Source of the DNA: Zerene cesonia
Lineage: Eukaryota; Arthropoda; Insecta; Lepidoptera; Pieridae
Length of the DNA: 64,000 nucleotides
Direction of reading: 5' to 3'
Assembly: GCF_012273895.1 (NCBI RefSeq)
Contig: NC_052120.1
Span: forward strand, 2,542,001 to 2,606,000
The stretch's first letter is position 1. The number at the start of each line of letters is the position of its first letter. Below, piece after piece: positions 1 to 13,600 of the stretch. Position numbers and translations under genes: made by a program. The notes beneath the pieces were generated by a model that was given only the letters and a program-made list of their open reading frames with translations, was not told where the DNA came from and did not search any database.

Positions 1-12
1 TGTAGGTATCTA

Positions 13-252
13 TTAAAAATGTCTACAATATAAAGACTCATAAGCCTCGTATTCACTGTAAACATTTGTTGAAAAACAGTTGATCAACATGTTGATGGAA
101 ATTTTCAAATGTAGACGTTCCTCGTGCGAAAGAACTTCAACATGCGTTATCAACACTACAACACAGAGAGCCAGCAACTCCGCGACGTTTTCAAATCGAT
201 CAAAATATTTACTATGAATATTTGGATTTATGATTGTATTAATCAGCTTCAA
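13..252 (-). CDS. Weak exon-like open frame, unrecognised
   Basis: A 79-codon minus-strand frame opens with TTG, not ATG, so it could be real only as an internal or terminal exon. A possible acceptor (T-rich tract then GAAG) lies at its upstream edge. The product would include one hydrophobic stretch, VAELLALCVVVLITHVEVL, followed by polar sequence, which hints at a membrane protein. I do not recognise a family. It could be the last exon of a gene 5' to it on the minus strand, or chance. Confidence 0.2.
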   Translation of the reverse strand: MKLINTIINPNIHSKYFDRFENVAELLALCVVVLITHVEVLSHEERLHLKISINMLINCFSTNVYSEYEAYESLYCRHF

Positions 253-877
253 AATAAAATAATAAATGATTCAACTACATGACAGTTTTAAATATTTTCA
301 CTTATATTAAAACACAAATAATTGTGTACACTCAACCCTACGACACCCGTAGGTACTTACTAACTAAATATAATATATTGTATGGAATAAGTACCTAATA
401 CTAATTTAATGACACAAACATCTCGTCTGATACTGGGGCATTTACCTATAAATTTTTCTTTTGAACCTAATACTTTCTACAAATTAAAAATATTATAGCG
501 AGTGCCCGTTTCCTATCGCAATAGCTATAAATATAAATCAAATGGCCCAATATAGTTAAATAAAACCCAAATGATTATGCGCAATAAATGGCAACCCTGC
601 AAATATATAGTTTTTTCCACTCGCCTAGTCAAAGAGTGTAGTTGAAATTTGTAGTCTAAAATAATTCTTCTTAAAAAGGCACATTCATCTTAAACCATTA
701 TTCAATGATTTAATATCACATATAAAATATGGATTTTATTGCTACCATGAATATTTATCTAAATAATTACTACTAATGACTATCCTTTCAGCACTTTCGT
801 TAACAATAAAGATATAAGGGCAAGAAAATTAAACTAGAATAGAATATTTGGATGAGTGATTAACTTTTGGTCCCTTA

Positions 878-883
878 TTTATT
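878..883 (-). terminator. Candidate poly(A) signal of gene A
   Basis: This is the first canonical AATAAA on the minus strand after the stop codon, giving a 3' UTR of roughly 660 bases. I saw no closer AATAAA or ATTAAA. No cDNA supports it. Confidence 0.35.
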
Positions 884-1541
884 CTTTAACATTGGATAAA
901 ATTTTGTAAAAAACGGTTAGTATTTCAGTATTTATAACACAGCCTTAGATGGCAGTTAGCTTTAGCAACCAATTTCGATAATAAATTTCATATTAAAACG
1001 CGATTCTCAATTTTTGTGAAAGTCAAATGTGGGAACTTTTTGCTTATCCTAATAGGTACGAATGTATTAAAGCTTGTCTGTTATAAACGCGTGGTCGCCG
1101 GGATGAGTCTTTTAAAATATGAGACGAATAAATACTTTTGATACATAAATTACTATATAATTATTCCAGATAAGACAACAAAACACTTTATAAATTAACA
1201 TTCAATTTTGCATCGTTTAAATGTATTATATAAACTATAAAACAAAAGAAAAACGCGTTTTCATTTTAAAATAAGCTACGCTCAAATTTTTCGCTTTGTT
1301 CTTCAATATTCGTAATATTTAGTGTAAACTATTGTTTTTTCATATACCCATCAATTCACATCACTAGTGTCCCTTTTATATTATTTGGCACTTTTAACGT
1401 GTATTTTCATACATTTTGTGTTTTAACTGATGTTGTTATAACTGACAGTAAGCTAAACCTATCCAGACGTAATGAAACCGGCTTAAAGTACTTGAAAAAT
1501 CAAAGACTCATGCTAACGACCAATACAATTCCCCAGATAAT

Positions 1542-1683
1542 CTATCGGACAGCATGTAGTTTCCATTTGAGGAGGAAGAAAGCGACAGTTCTCAGCAGAA
1601 ACAGTGTAACAGTGAGCGCGAGCACGTCCCACCAGAACATGTTCGGGTTCATTGCAACGTCGTTGAGGAATACTTTGGGATGC
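1542..1683 (-). CDS. Gene A exon 11 (helix 6, stop, aa 610-656)
   Basis: Acceptor TTATTTCCAG before 1683; TAG stop at 1544-1542. It encodes the final helix (DVLALTVTLFLLRTVAFFLL) and a short basic cytosolic tail ending KWKLHAVR, as expected for this family. Confidence 0.95.
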
Positions 1684-4600
1684 CTGGAAATAAATGTTAG
1701 AAAAATTAATGAATAAAAAAAAATGATCAGTAACATTACAATAACAAGCAACCCGAGGTGATAAGATGGCTTTAGATATTCTAAATCATATAATTTATTT
1801 GAATTACATATATATTAACCTCAAAGTTTTTTACAAAGCGGTAGCATTTATTCAGGAGGTATGTCGTAATAATACTTAAAAAAAAATAAGAGCAAACAAA
1901 CGAAGGCAGGATTATTATCCACAAAACCACAAAAAATACTCACTTATAATGACAATAGAGGGCTTCATTGCATTCCAAAGTTGGTCTATCTAGGCCATAG
2001 ATAGCGCCAATATAGCCCTCCAGCCCATATCGTAAGTATGATACATATGAACCCCAGTACAAATAGGGGGGGAGGTCGCGTAACCTCACACCGAAACCCG
2101 CAAACATCATCATAGGTACAGAGAGAGTTGGACCCAGGAATGTGCCGTTCTGGAAAATTGAGAATTAATTTTGTTTAAAATTTGTTGTCTGTAAGGTCGG
2201 ATTATGTAAAAATTGTGAATTAAATTTTCTTATTCCTAAACTAAGACAATCAACGGTCTCAATTCTACATTTCTCATCATAAGCTGCCTGTTTACCCCGA
2301 CGGTCCCTCTCCATTGCTTGCCCCGCGCTTTGCTGACGCCTGACGCAGAAGAGCTTTTCATATATGAGATCGTAAAACCGAGCTGGTGGATTGCGTGATG
2401 ATAAACGATCACTTCCATCCATTATTATTTGTAGAGGTGAGGCCTCTACAAGTGCATTGCCCGTTTTTAAGGGGTAAGGGATATGAAAATTAAGGACGGC
2501 GGGAATAAAGGAAAAAAGGGAGGTAAGGGATAAGGAAAGGATAGGACCTCCAGCTCCTCGCCTCATCGCACAAATAATTCATCATTCGCATTCTTATATT
2601 TAACGCCAATGTTCTGTGGCGGTGTAGTACCTCCCGGTGCGAAATGGGTTATTTCATGCCGACTCCCGCATTCGAAACGAGTTAAGCTTTTGCGTGTACG
2701 CAATCAGCGTTCATGGATTTATAAGACGATTGTTGTATGTGGGAGTCGATCATGCTTCGGGACGATTTGGGGTAAGCTCGCACCGGGGTAAGTACCAGAC
2801 CTCCACCGAAAACCGGCGTGAAATAATAGCATTCTATTTTGTTTCGTATAGGGGAGCCGGAGGCCCGTTTCCTTTTCTTGACCCTTCCTAGTCCATTCCT
2901 TCTTTCCAGTCACTAATTCCTTTCTTTTCTCTTAAAAGTGGTAAGCGCATTCGTAGAGGCACTACCTCTGCGAATGATCGCTTACCATCAGGCGAACCAC
3001 CAGCTCGTTTGCCCGCTATAACATAAAAAAAAATGACTCACGACAACATTAAACACGGCGCCGACCATCAAGCCGAAGCTCTGTGCCACGAGCACGGTAT
3101 ACAGTGAAATTGTGAAGAACATAGCGAACCGCGCCAGGTCCAGGGGCTGGGACGACATCGTGTATACTATCACGCTGAACACCGCACATGATACTATCTG
3201 CAAGATATATATTTATTAGGTCACAATGTCCTGGATAAATTTATAGAAAATAAGTCGAACGCGAACTGAAACTGCGTTTATCGCCTGAGAATACCCATGA
3301 TCTTATACAAAGTTTTTGTAAGTGAAATGAGTACCCAAAAATAAATTAATTTATTTATAAATTCATCGTGTATGCATACACTATTACACTGACCTGTGAA
3401 GATAGTTGCGAAAATATTTTAACAGTTTATGACGATAGCATGCAATGAAAGCTTATTATAAAATGACATTTATAATATGCTTTATATACACATTTTATTT
3501 CACGACACAGAACTCGGGCGGTAATTAAAGTAGTCTCAGTGTTAATTTATGTTATATGAAAGTTGTGATGATGAATCGATTTATTAATTTTTCTCAAAAG
3601 GTACCAAGAGCATGATAAGTACCGAAAACAAAACGAAATTAAGCTTTCATGATTTTCTCTAATCTGTGAAATTCTGATATGCACACGCTGCAATAACGAT
3701 GGTTTATGAATAACGCTAAGTGGACTTCGTGATTTATTTCTTGTATTAAGATCTTAAAGATTCTGCACGCAATATTGATTAATTATTATTAATATGCTTG
3801 GTAATTGCTGAGTAGAATTAAGTTTCAAAATACCTAAGATTTATTGAATCACGTAATGAAAACATTAATTAAACCAAAGAACAATAGATAATAGATCTTA
3901 AAGCAAATTTTCCTTGTATCTATTATTGGTTTTATGTAATACAGATACAAAACAACACCTTGCATCTATAACTACTATTACTATTGTTTATACATGGTTA
4001 ACGTTGAAATGATGAAAATAAAAACTATTTACTTACTGATATCGGTAAATCCACAATTGTAACGGATATGTAATATGATCCCAACGAGTACCATCTATTG
4101 AAATGTTCTTTGAGTAATATTGACATTTCTGATGGAACTGAAATATAAAATTGTGTTTGTGAATAATCTGAACATAGTAATCAATCACTGCATACTATAA
4201 AGCAAAGTCGCTTCCCGCGTCTGTCCCTGTGTATGCTTAGATCTTTGAAACTACACAACGGATTTTGATGGGGTTTTTTAACAGATAGACTGATTCAAGA
4301 GGAAGGTTTATATGTAAAATAACGTCTATAAAACTGCTTCGAATTAAACGCATGCGATTTTATATGAGTTAATAAGCATACACAATTAAGGAAATCATTT
4401 AATTCTGGCGAACCTTGATATGGTTTGAATTAAATTTATCCTTTTAAAATGCTCCATAATCATTTCACAAAGAATCGGTTACATACAAACCTACAAGCAT
4501 ACACACATGCAAGTGAACCTAATAAAATTTTAAAATAATACTCACAAGTAAGAATGGTAAGCATCATAGGCGACATCATATGGTGCATCAAAATGGCGAA

Positions 4601-7600
4601 TAGCAAGTTATAATTATCCAGAACGCGGGATCCCTCGTTGCCAGCGTTGATAAATAATGTTCCCAACATGATACCGACCACCACGTTTACCATTAAACGT
4701 AGATGGGTGAGAGTCTGAAAAAAATATATTATCTTTACTAAACTATTACTAAAAAAACAGATTTATTAAATAGAATCGGAGAAACTGCTACATCATTTCA
4801 TGAGTGATGCCGTAACGATCTGCGGAGGACAAATGAATCAAGTACTTACAGCATCCCGCTTTGCCTTCATAAATCCTCTCTTTATAAGAACAGATCTTTG
4901 GTTAGCCTGCGAGGTCTCTTCAGACCCAGATCCAGAATCTAATTCCTTCATAGCACTTAGTGGATATAATCTCCTAAGATGTTCCATTGTTGGTATCGAT
5001 TCTGGATCTTCGAACCAGTTATGTGCTTTGCCATTTTCAGCTTTATTTGTCAAGATTTCTATTTTGTCCTCTCCATATTCGCCTGATGCCAATTCGATTA
5101 CTGGAAGTTAAAATGTATTATTAGTGCATTTTCCATATTTACGTTATATAAGAAAATTTTGCAACACATTTCTGAATCGCACAAGCGAAACTTTCTCGCT
5201 AGAGAAGCATATATATACAACTTTCCAACATCATTCAATCGGGATCTTACAGGCCAGTCAGTGGTTTAGACTACTCGAGGATCCTCCCTTTTTCGATGGA
5301 GGAATTCCACCTTCATTCCTCCACAAAAACTTGTTTATTAATAATATGAAAATTACCATTTCGTACACAATTAAAATTATTTACAATAATCGAAAAATGG
5401 AGTCCACATCAATACATTATCTTGATAAATAAAGAAAGATGAATGGTAACATTTTAAGGGTCAATATCGGTACGATTTAAATGCAGTCACGTTTTTCATT
5501 AATATATCTTAATATTAGAATGATTCGCTCTCAAAATAATATAAAGCCACATACACGAAAAGCTTCCAAGATTATGTATCGAGACCAGATAAATTCAAAT
5601 TATAAAATAAAGTATCAAATACTCACTATAATCAGCGGGATTGTGATACAAAGGACAAGGTATACCAGCTTCCTCAAGATATGGTACTAGATTCTTCGTA
5701 GTGCCCTGATAGAGACAATGACCAGCAGCTAGCACGTACACGTGGTCGAATAGAGCGAATAGGGAAGCCGAAGGTTGATGCACTGTACACACTATAGTCC
5801 TGCCTTGGTGTGCAAGGTTTTGACATAGCTGTACTACTTGCGAGCAGGATGAACTGTCCAGACCTCTGAAAAAATGACACGAACAGATCGATAAATAATA
5901 ATCATATTAAATAATTAAGTATATGGACAGTTGAATAGAAAATATTGTGTCTCCGTAACAACTCCCAGCTTAACTATAATTGAATTGGATTGGCTAAATC
6001 ATTGAATAGATGTTATTGATAAAAATTGAAAAGCATATTCTTTGGGTAAAAGTTACGCTTTCTGTAGATAACCAAGCTTAACACAAGATGGCGTTATATA
6101 AATACCATTAGTTTCTAATTTATTGCATTTATTTATAATTTATCGCCATTAGCGCTACATCTCAATTCAGCATTATGCTTTTGCAATATAATTATTATCT
6201 CATTATTTAATAGAACAATGGGTCAGATTTTTTGATACTATTTAGTATAATAAATATTAGAAGAAACCGGTATATGACTGAAAATTCGCTTAACCACCCT
6301 GGTAGATTAAGACATGAACCCTCATAGGAGGCCTCTGACCTGCATTAAATAATGTAAAATTATAAAAGTAGAGTATGAGAAATTAATAATGCAACTGGGT
6401 TAACATTTATGAAAAATGATTAAATAAATATCTCACGTGGTTGGTTCATCCAAGAACATGACTAGGGGGTTGTTAATGAGTTCCAAAGCGATGGACAATC
6501 TCTTCCGTTGCCCTCCGGAGAGTTGGGACCCTCTGGTATTCATGTGCTCGTATAGACCCAGATTTGTGAGAATATCTTCTATCTGAAAATGGAGAAAAAT
6601 CACTTAATATGTGCCAAGATTTAAGGGAATTCGGAATATTATACGGGTACTAAGTTCATATTTTTACTGATTTATCATATTTTTAACTAAAAATTTAAAG
6701 TATTTCTTGCAATAATGCATAAATTATAAGAATAATCAATATATTTTTTCCTCCACATTTGCACGACAAACTGCCATTAATCATTTTCATTGCCATTAAA
6801 CGTCAGATTTTTTTCACAATCAATTAAATGATTCAATCGTATCATTCAAAGAAAATCTTAATACTTACAACTTCTCCCTTTTCGTACTTGTCTAGTTTGG
6901 TGGGTAATTTAAGATCAGCCGCTAGAGCCATGTTTTCTCCTACTGTGAGTAAGCCCTGCAGTCTGTCATCTTGTTGAATATAGCAGGACATTTTCTTGAA
7001 ACGTTCTGAAAAAATCAAATAAATATTTGATTAAATGATAACAAACAAACTGCTTGCTTATATATTCAATATGAATCTTTATATCCATCATTTACTAGGT
7101 GTTTTTTTTTTTTAATGGTAAAAAATTCTATCAATAGAAAATAAATCCTGGATATAAGATTAAGTTATTTTCGTTTACAGCTTAATTACATGTGGTTACC
7201 CTCTTTTTAAAAGAGATGTAATAACAAAATTAAGTTAACATTTGAAAGAAATAAAGAACGAAACAATGAAAGATAGAAAGAATCGTTTATTTACCATCCA
7301 TTACCGTTTCTATTAACCATTAACAAAATATGCTTCCTTAACGAGTACAAGATACAAATTGCATTAACAACAAACTAAGCATCAAGCGCTTGATACAAGC
7401 AAGAGCTTGATACGTTTAATGAAGATATACTAACTCATAATTCTTCCTCTTCCATTGATAAAGATGGCTCCACCGACGCCGGTTATCCGGTATCCAGACA
7501 GAACGTCGAGCAGTGTGGATTTGCCAGCGCCTGACGGGCCCATGATGGCAATAAGCTGGCGAGGTCGGAGTCTGCCATTTACACTGTGTAGGATCTGTTT

Positions 7601-10600
7601 TGTACCTGGAAAATGTAACACAACATTATAAGAGATTCACTCAATTAGCTTTACGGTGGCGTTTCGTTTTCTTTTTGCAACAATTTAAAAGTATCAAGAA
7701 TTTCGTTTGAATAACGTTTTGAGTAACTTTGCGTGTCTGTACATATTAAATAATAACATTATATAGTTGATGAAGAATCTAAATATCTTGTTTTATAATA
7801 AAATAAAATTAAATCGTCTCGTTTGTAGATACTGAGGATAAACTTATACAATTATTGTAATGTGTGCAATACTTGATAAGTCTACAAAATTTTAAATGAA
7901 ATCTGTATGTTTGACGCGGGTTAAAATCGCGTCCAAAGGAGTCGGTTATATACAAACATACATGTGAAGTTACTAAAAACGTTAATAGAGACCGATATTC
8001 CTCTTGTATGTCTGAGATATACTTTTAAAATACAATTTCGAATTTGAAGATAGGATGCTTAAAATTACAAAAAAATTGACATTTATTAATGATACGCAAG
8101 TGATATATTGTACTCATATAAACAAAATGCGAATACAAGCTTATGTCCGGTCCAATTAAAATTAAACTCAAATATTATAATAATGATAAAGCTAATTCCC
8201 ACAGATATAATGTTTACTCAATGTCCAAAGTACAATAATTTATATCTCGTTTTTGGTTCGAAGTCCATTCGCGAATGACAAACAGTATAAACTATTCGCA
8301 CATATTCATCTAAATTCTAGATTATAAAATGTAATTCTAACAATATTAATAATATAGTGAATTATTTTTCCGGATACAGTCCAGAGATAATATATGTAAA
8401 TAATTTGTTAAATGAAATCGATATTATAATACTACGTATTTAGTTTATACATAAATCAAATCATCAGAGTCATCTATTTTAACAACATTATTTTACATAT
8501 TAAAATTTTAACAACTTTTCAATCCCCGTATTTGGCGATTATATAAATATTATTATACAAATTAACAGTTCAGGTTAGGAATATTCAATGTTACCTATTG
8601 TTTGATTATTTATAGTGACAGAATTGTCCCTACTAGCAAGTAAATATCTTATCTCTGGGGGTGACATTTGATTTGCTATATTGCAATTATTATTGCATAT
8701 ATCTCTCTATTAGCGAACTAAGAGTTTCCGGTATCTGTTCGAACCTATGACCTTTCGCACGTCACGATCATTTAATAATCACGAAATAATGTATCATATT
8801 ACTATTATTACTTGTTCAAATATTATGATCGGGTAAATACGCAAGTCTACAATGGCATATGTGTGATAATTGATATCATTTGTTGACTGTTTCTACGCCA
8901 TATTAGTCTGTGTGGGTACTCGAAAAGTTATATTGCATTTAACATTTACAGTTCAATTTGTGTAATAAATATTTTAGATCAAAGTATATTCCTTTTCTGT
9001 GTCTAGGGGAGTATTTAATGTAAACAATTAGTCTTTTAGACTGAATTGAAAAGTGATTTCATAGAAGTCTGAGGGTGAATTAATATTCAATCATAGTAAC
9101 AGTCGACGAAACTGCCTCGAATCGGCTTGACAATTTTTGTTAGACTTTTATGTGTATGTGATAGGTTTGACAAATGACAATGGGTCGTAAACTATTTTTT
9201 GTACGCAATTCGTTATCTTAGATAAAACGTTATTACGAACAAGACCGTGCTATGATAAGTTTTTGATTGTAAATAATGAAGAACAATGAAATTCTTACAT
9301 TTATTCTGTTTTTCTAATGTGATCAAAACATACGAATTTGTCCTGAATGCATAAATTATGTCAATAAATTATTAATTTTAATTGCCTAGATATCAATTCG
9401 CAAATTTTTCACATGCGTGGTAAAACGCACTTGAAAAAATTGATGATGCAGACATCATATAAAATTTTAATGTATATTGAATTTCGTTTTGTGTTTATTT
9501 TGAATCTATTATTTTCAATTTAATTCTCATAGATTATTATATGAAATAAATTGGTGAAAATCATCGAGCACTAGACCAGTGTTCGAGCTAGATCTAGCAT
9601 CTAGTCTAGTGTCTGGGAGTTAGTAATCTATACCAACACTACAAAGGTGAAGAGTTTCTTTGTATAGTTAATTCAAGAGCTACCACTGTTACAATTTAAA
9701 AAAAATGATTTGTATTGGATATTTATTTATCGAGGAACGTTTTTGGCTATGTTACATTACACACATATGAGTAAAACTAATCTAAACTAATAAAGTAAAA
9801 TAAAAGTAATATAATCATCATCAGCCCATATATGTTCCCACTGCTGGGACACAGGCCTCCTATGAGGGTTCAGGCAATAATCCACCACGCTAATAAAAAA
9901 TGTTTTTTAAATTTTCCTTCGAGAAGCTAGTCAGCTAGTCAATGAATAAAGTTCTCCTATTTAAATATATTACATACTAGCTTTTCGCCCGCGGCTTCGC
10001 CCGCGTAGAATTCGCTTATATCGCGCGACATGCTAAGGAGTATTTTCTTCGCATTAAAAAGTATGGTTTGTTCTTTCCCACGTTTAGCTCCATCTTCATA
10101 CCAAGTTTCATCAAAATCGGTTTGACGATCGAACTTTCATACAAACTTTCATCCCCTCTTTCAACCCTTTCTACCCTTTTTTCGCGATAAAAAGTATCCT
10201 GTGTCCTTTCCCAAGTTCAGTTCTATCTTCATACCAAATTTTATCAAAATCGGTTTAGTGGTTTAGGCGTGAAAGCGTAACAGACAGACAGAGTTACTTT
10301 CGCATTTATAATATTAGTAGGGATGTATTACGCTGCATTTATCTTACTATCCAATTATTTAAATCAATACGTAAATCATTCTAATTTATACTTCTAAGCC
10401 ACCAAGTATAAATAGTAAAATTTTGTTAAGCGGACAAATTGCATTATAAACTTATAAGGATAATATTTTTTGTTTTATCTCAAAGAGTAGTTTTTTTCGC
10501 CGAGATAGCATTTCCGTGTATTTGATTTACGCATTAAATTTTTAAAGGTAATAAATATATCCACAATATGGTAAGATAGATGTTTTTATATTGTATTTTA

Positions 10601-13600
10601 TTATATTATTATGGGTAAAAGTAAAAGTTAATTTTATAATAAAACTAGCTGTTGCGCTGTCTTAATAAATGTTCACAGTATAAACTTTCATCCCCTTTTT
10701 TATCTTCTTGGGGGAGGAGAATTTATCAAAATCCTTTCTTAGCGGATGCCTACGTCATAACATCTATCTGCATGACAAATTTCAGCCCGATCCGTCCAGT
10801 AGTTTGGGCTGTACGTTGATAATCACTATGTCAGTCAGTCGTATTTAAGTAGTTTTAATATGTAGATGTAAAATCAAGTAGACTGCGATTATTATTTTGA
10901 ATTAAAAAAAAGAAATAAATTCTTAAAAAGTTTTAAACCTACAAAGAGTATATNNNNNNNNNNNNNNNNNNNNNNNNNNNNNNNNNNNNNNNNNNNNNNN
11001 NNNNNNNNNNNNNNNNNNNNNNNNNNNNNNNNNNNNNNNNNNNNNNNNNNNNNNNNNNNNNNNNNNNNNNNNNNNNNNNNNNNNNNNNNNNNNNNNNNNN
11101 NNNNNNNNNNNNNNNNNNNNNNNNNNNNNNNNNNNNNNNNNNNNNNNNNNNNNNNNNNNNNNNNNNNNNNNNNNNNNNNNNNNNNNNNNNNNNNNNNNNN
11201 NNNNNNNNNNNNNNNNNNNNNNNNNNNNNNNNNNNNNNNNNNNNNNNNNNNNNNNNNNNNNNNNNNNNNNNNNNNNNNNNNNNNNNNNNNNNNNNNNNNN
11301 NNNNNNNNNNNNNNNNNNNNNNNNNNNNNNNNNNNNNNNNNNNNNNNNNNNNNNNNNNNNNNNNNNNNNNNNNNNNNNNNNNNNNNNNNNNNNNNNNNNN
11401 NNNNNNNNNNNNNNNNNNNNNNNNNNNNNNNNNNNNNNNNNNNNNNNNNNNNNNNNNNNNNNNNNNNNNNNNNNNNNNNNNNNNNNNNNNNNNNNNNNNN
11501 NNNNNNNNNNNNNNNNNNNNNNNNNNNNNNNNNNNNNNNNNNNNNNNNNNNNNNNNNNNNNNNNNNNNNNNNNNNNNNNNNNNNNNNNNNNNNNNNNNNN
11601 NNNNNNNNNNNNNNNNNNNNNNNNNNNNNNNNNNNNNNNNNNNNNNNNNNNNNNNNNNNNNNNNNNNNNNNNNNNNNNNNNNNNNNNNNNNNNNNNNNNN
11701 NNNNNNNNNNNNNNNNNNNNNNNNNNNNNNNNNNNNNNNNNNNNNNNNNNNNNNNNNNNNNNNNNNNNNNNNNNNNNNNNNNNNNNNNNNNNNNNNNNNN
11801 NNNNNNNNNNNNNNNNNNNNNNNNNNNNNNNNNNNNNNNNNNNNNNNNNNNNNNNNNNNNNNNNNNNNNNNNNNNNNNNNNNNNNNNNNNNNNNNNNNNN
11901 NNNNNNNNNNNNNNNNNNNNNNNNNNNNNNNNNNNNNNNNNNNNNNNNNNNNNAGTAATAAATGTTATTTGCAGTTAACAATTTTCTTTTTTCTTTATTA
12001 CAATATTTATGGCAAGACTAGGTATATCTCATTTCATTGTCCGTTCATGCATTGCATCAGTTCTGTATGCGTGAGAAAATCTGGTTCTAACAATAACTTC
12101 TACAATATTTTCCCGCAGCTACGCCGAAATATCTATACTAATGTTATAAAGAGGAAAGATTTGTATGTTTGTTATGTTTTAACACGAAAACTACTGGAGC
12201 GATTTAAAAAATTCTTTCACCATTAGAAATACTACTTTCCTGAGTGATGTAGGCTATATGTACTACAGACGAACAAGTACGGTAGAAGTAAGCGAGTAGT
12301 AGTAGTAAGTATATTAATATATTTACCCATAAGGTATATAGCAGATAGCTAGAACTCAATGAAGTCTCTCGACAAAAAACTCGTTAATTCATTTGGAATA
12401 CTTATTAAGTTTAAATTTAGAAACAACATTAAAAGAATAAAAAAAAAACAATAAAAAATACGAACGTCATATTGATAGTGTCTAACATGGATGGTGGGTA
12501 AAAAATTATGGCCATAAATTCATTTTATTCCAATAGATCAAAAAAAATCCACTTTTTTGTATCTGTCGATATGAATATAAACTTAAATTTGTTTTATAGG
12601 ATATTTTAATTATTAAATTTAGTGAGTTTAGAGATTTGCGTTTAAAGATTTTATTAAAATTTACATAAGTCATTCAAAACTTAAATGTATCCAAAGAAAG
12701 AGGATTTTTTAAGAGCAAAAAACGTAAGGACGAGGATGTCATATAATATTTTTAACATAACATAAGTTGCTACGGTTTTGCAAAAAATGCGGGTTCGAGT
12801 CCCAAGTTTTATAGCGAATGTAATATATTACTGTTACCGCCATCCCAATCCAGTTCTTCTTATATACTCGTATTACAGAGTGCGTAACCGAGCTGGTGGT
12901 TCGTCTGTTGGTATGTCTGCCTGATAGTGCCACGGAATGGACTGGGAATTGGGAACTGCTGATATTCTGTGGGAGTGTGGTATCTTCCCCACCCAATGCG
13001 AGCTGGCCCAATGCATGCCGAAGCGAGCTCATCTTTCACATTAAAATGTTGCAGTTTACTTATGTATTCAAACTAGATAGTATAACCGAAGAAAATATTT
13101 TACCTATGATAAATGATAACATAATATTCCGTCCTCAAAGTAGAACCCTGCAAGGCTGTCAGCATCAAAGGTCCCTCCGTTAACATTCGACAGTTAATTA
13201 ACAAATAAAGTAGACTGTAATCGCCTGACCCACATCCACCCACACTTCTACTGATAAAATAATTTGCGTAAACAATGCTTTGTTCAAGTGTGTTGCTAGT
13301 TACAAAATTTATTTATAGATTTGCATAAAATTTAATTCGGTCCAGTCTTGTGAGGGGTGCTGAAGTCGAAATGGTAATTTATATTAAAATTCGAGGGTTC
13401 TTGCATATTGTACTGTAATTATTCTTGTAATTGAATTAAATAATTGTACTGTAAAATGTTCTTATTACACTACTTCATATATAGTTCTTTTTTCTTTCAA
13501 ACAAGGAAAAATAAAGTTGTCTCTGACTGCTCAGTTACCTATTTCCTATAAAAGTACTCTGGATCTGGTAACGGTATTTCACTCAGATTATACTTATCAG

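Larger units (their letters stand above)
1..1541. other. 3' flank of gene A, AT-rich
   Basis: It contains the probable 3' UTR (about 860-1541), the candidate poly(A) signal, and at 13-252 an exon-like open frame. Otherwise I see only AT-rich unique DNA. Confidence 0.5.

Noticed and set aside
1399..1716. 105-codon plus-strand ORF
   Set aside because: It is the antisense shadow of gene A exon 11.
2165..2913. Several 60-133-codon ORFs near 2.2-2.9 kb
   Set aside because: They read through R2 repeats in an intron; the same peptide strings recur at 14.4 and 26.7 kb, showing they come from the repeat.
10923..11981. Open frames of about 350 codons across each N gap (also at 19872, 26647-27843, 52595-53845, 62751-63854)
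   Set aside because: They are almost wholly N; the frame is open only because N encodes no stop.
12795..12815. tRNA-like box B (GGGTTCGAGTCCC)
   Set aside because: No box A or acceptor stem can be placed around it; probably a decayed SINE or tRNA remnant.
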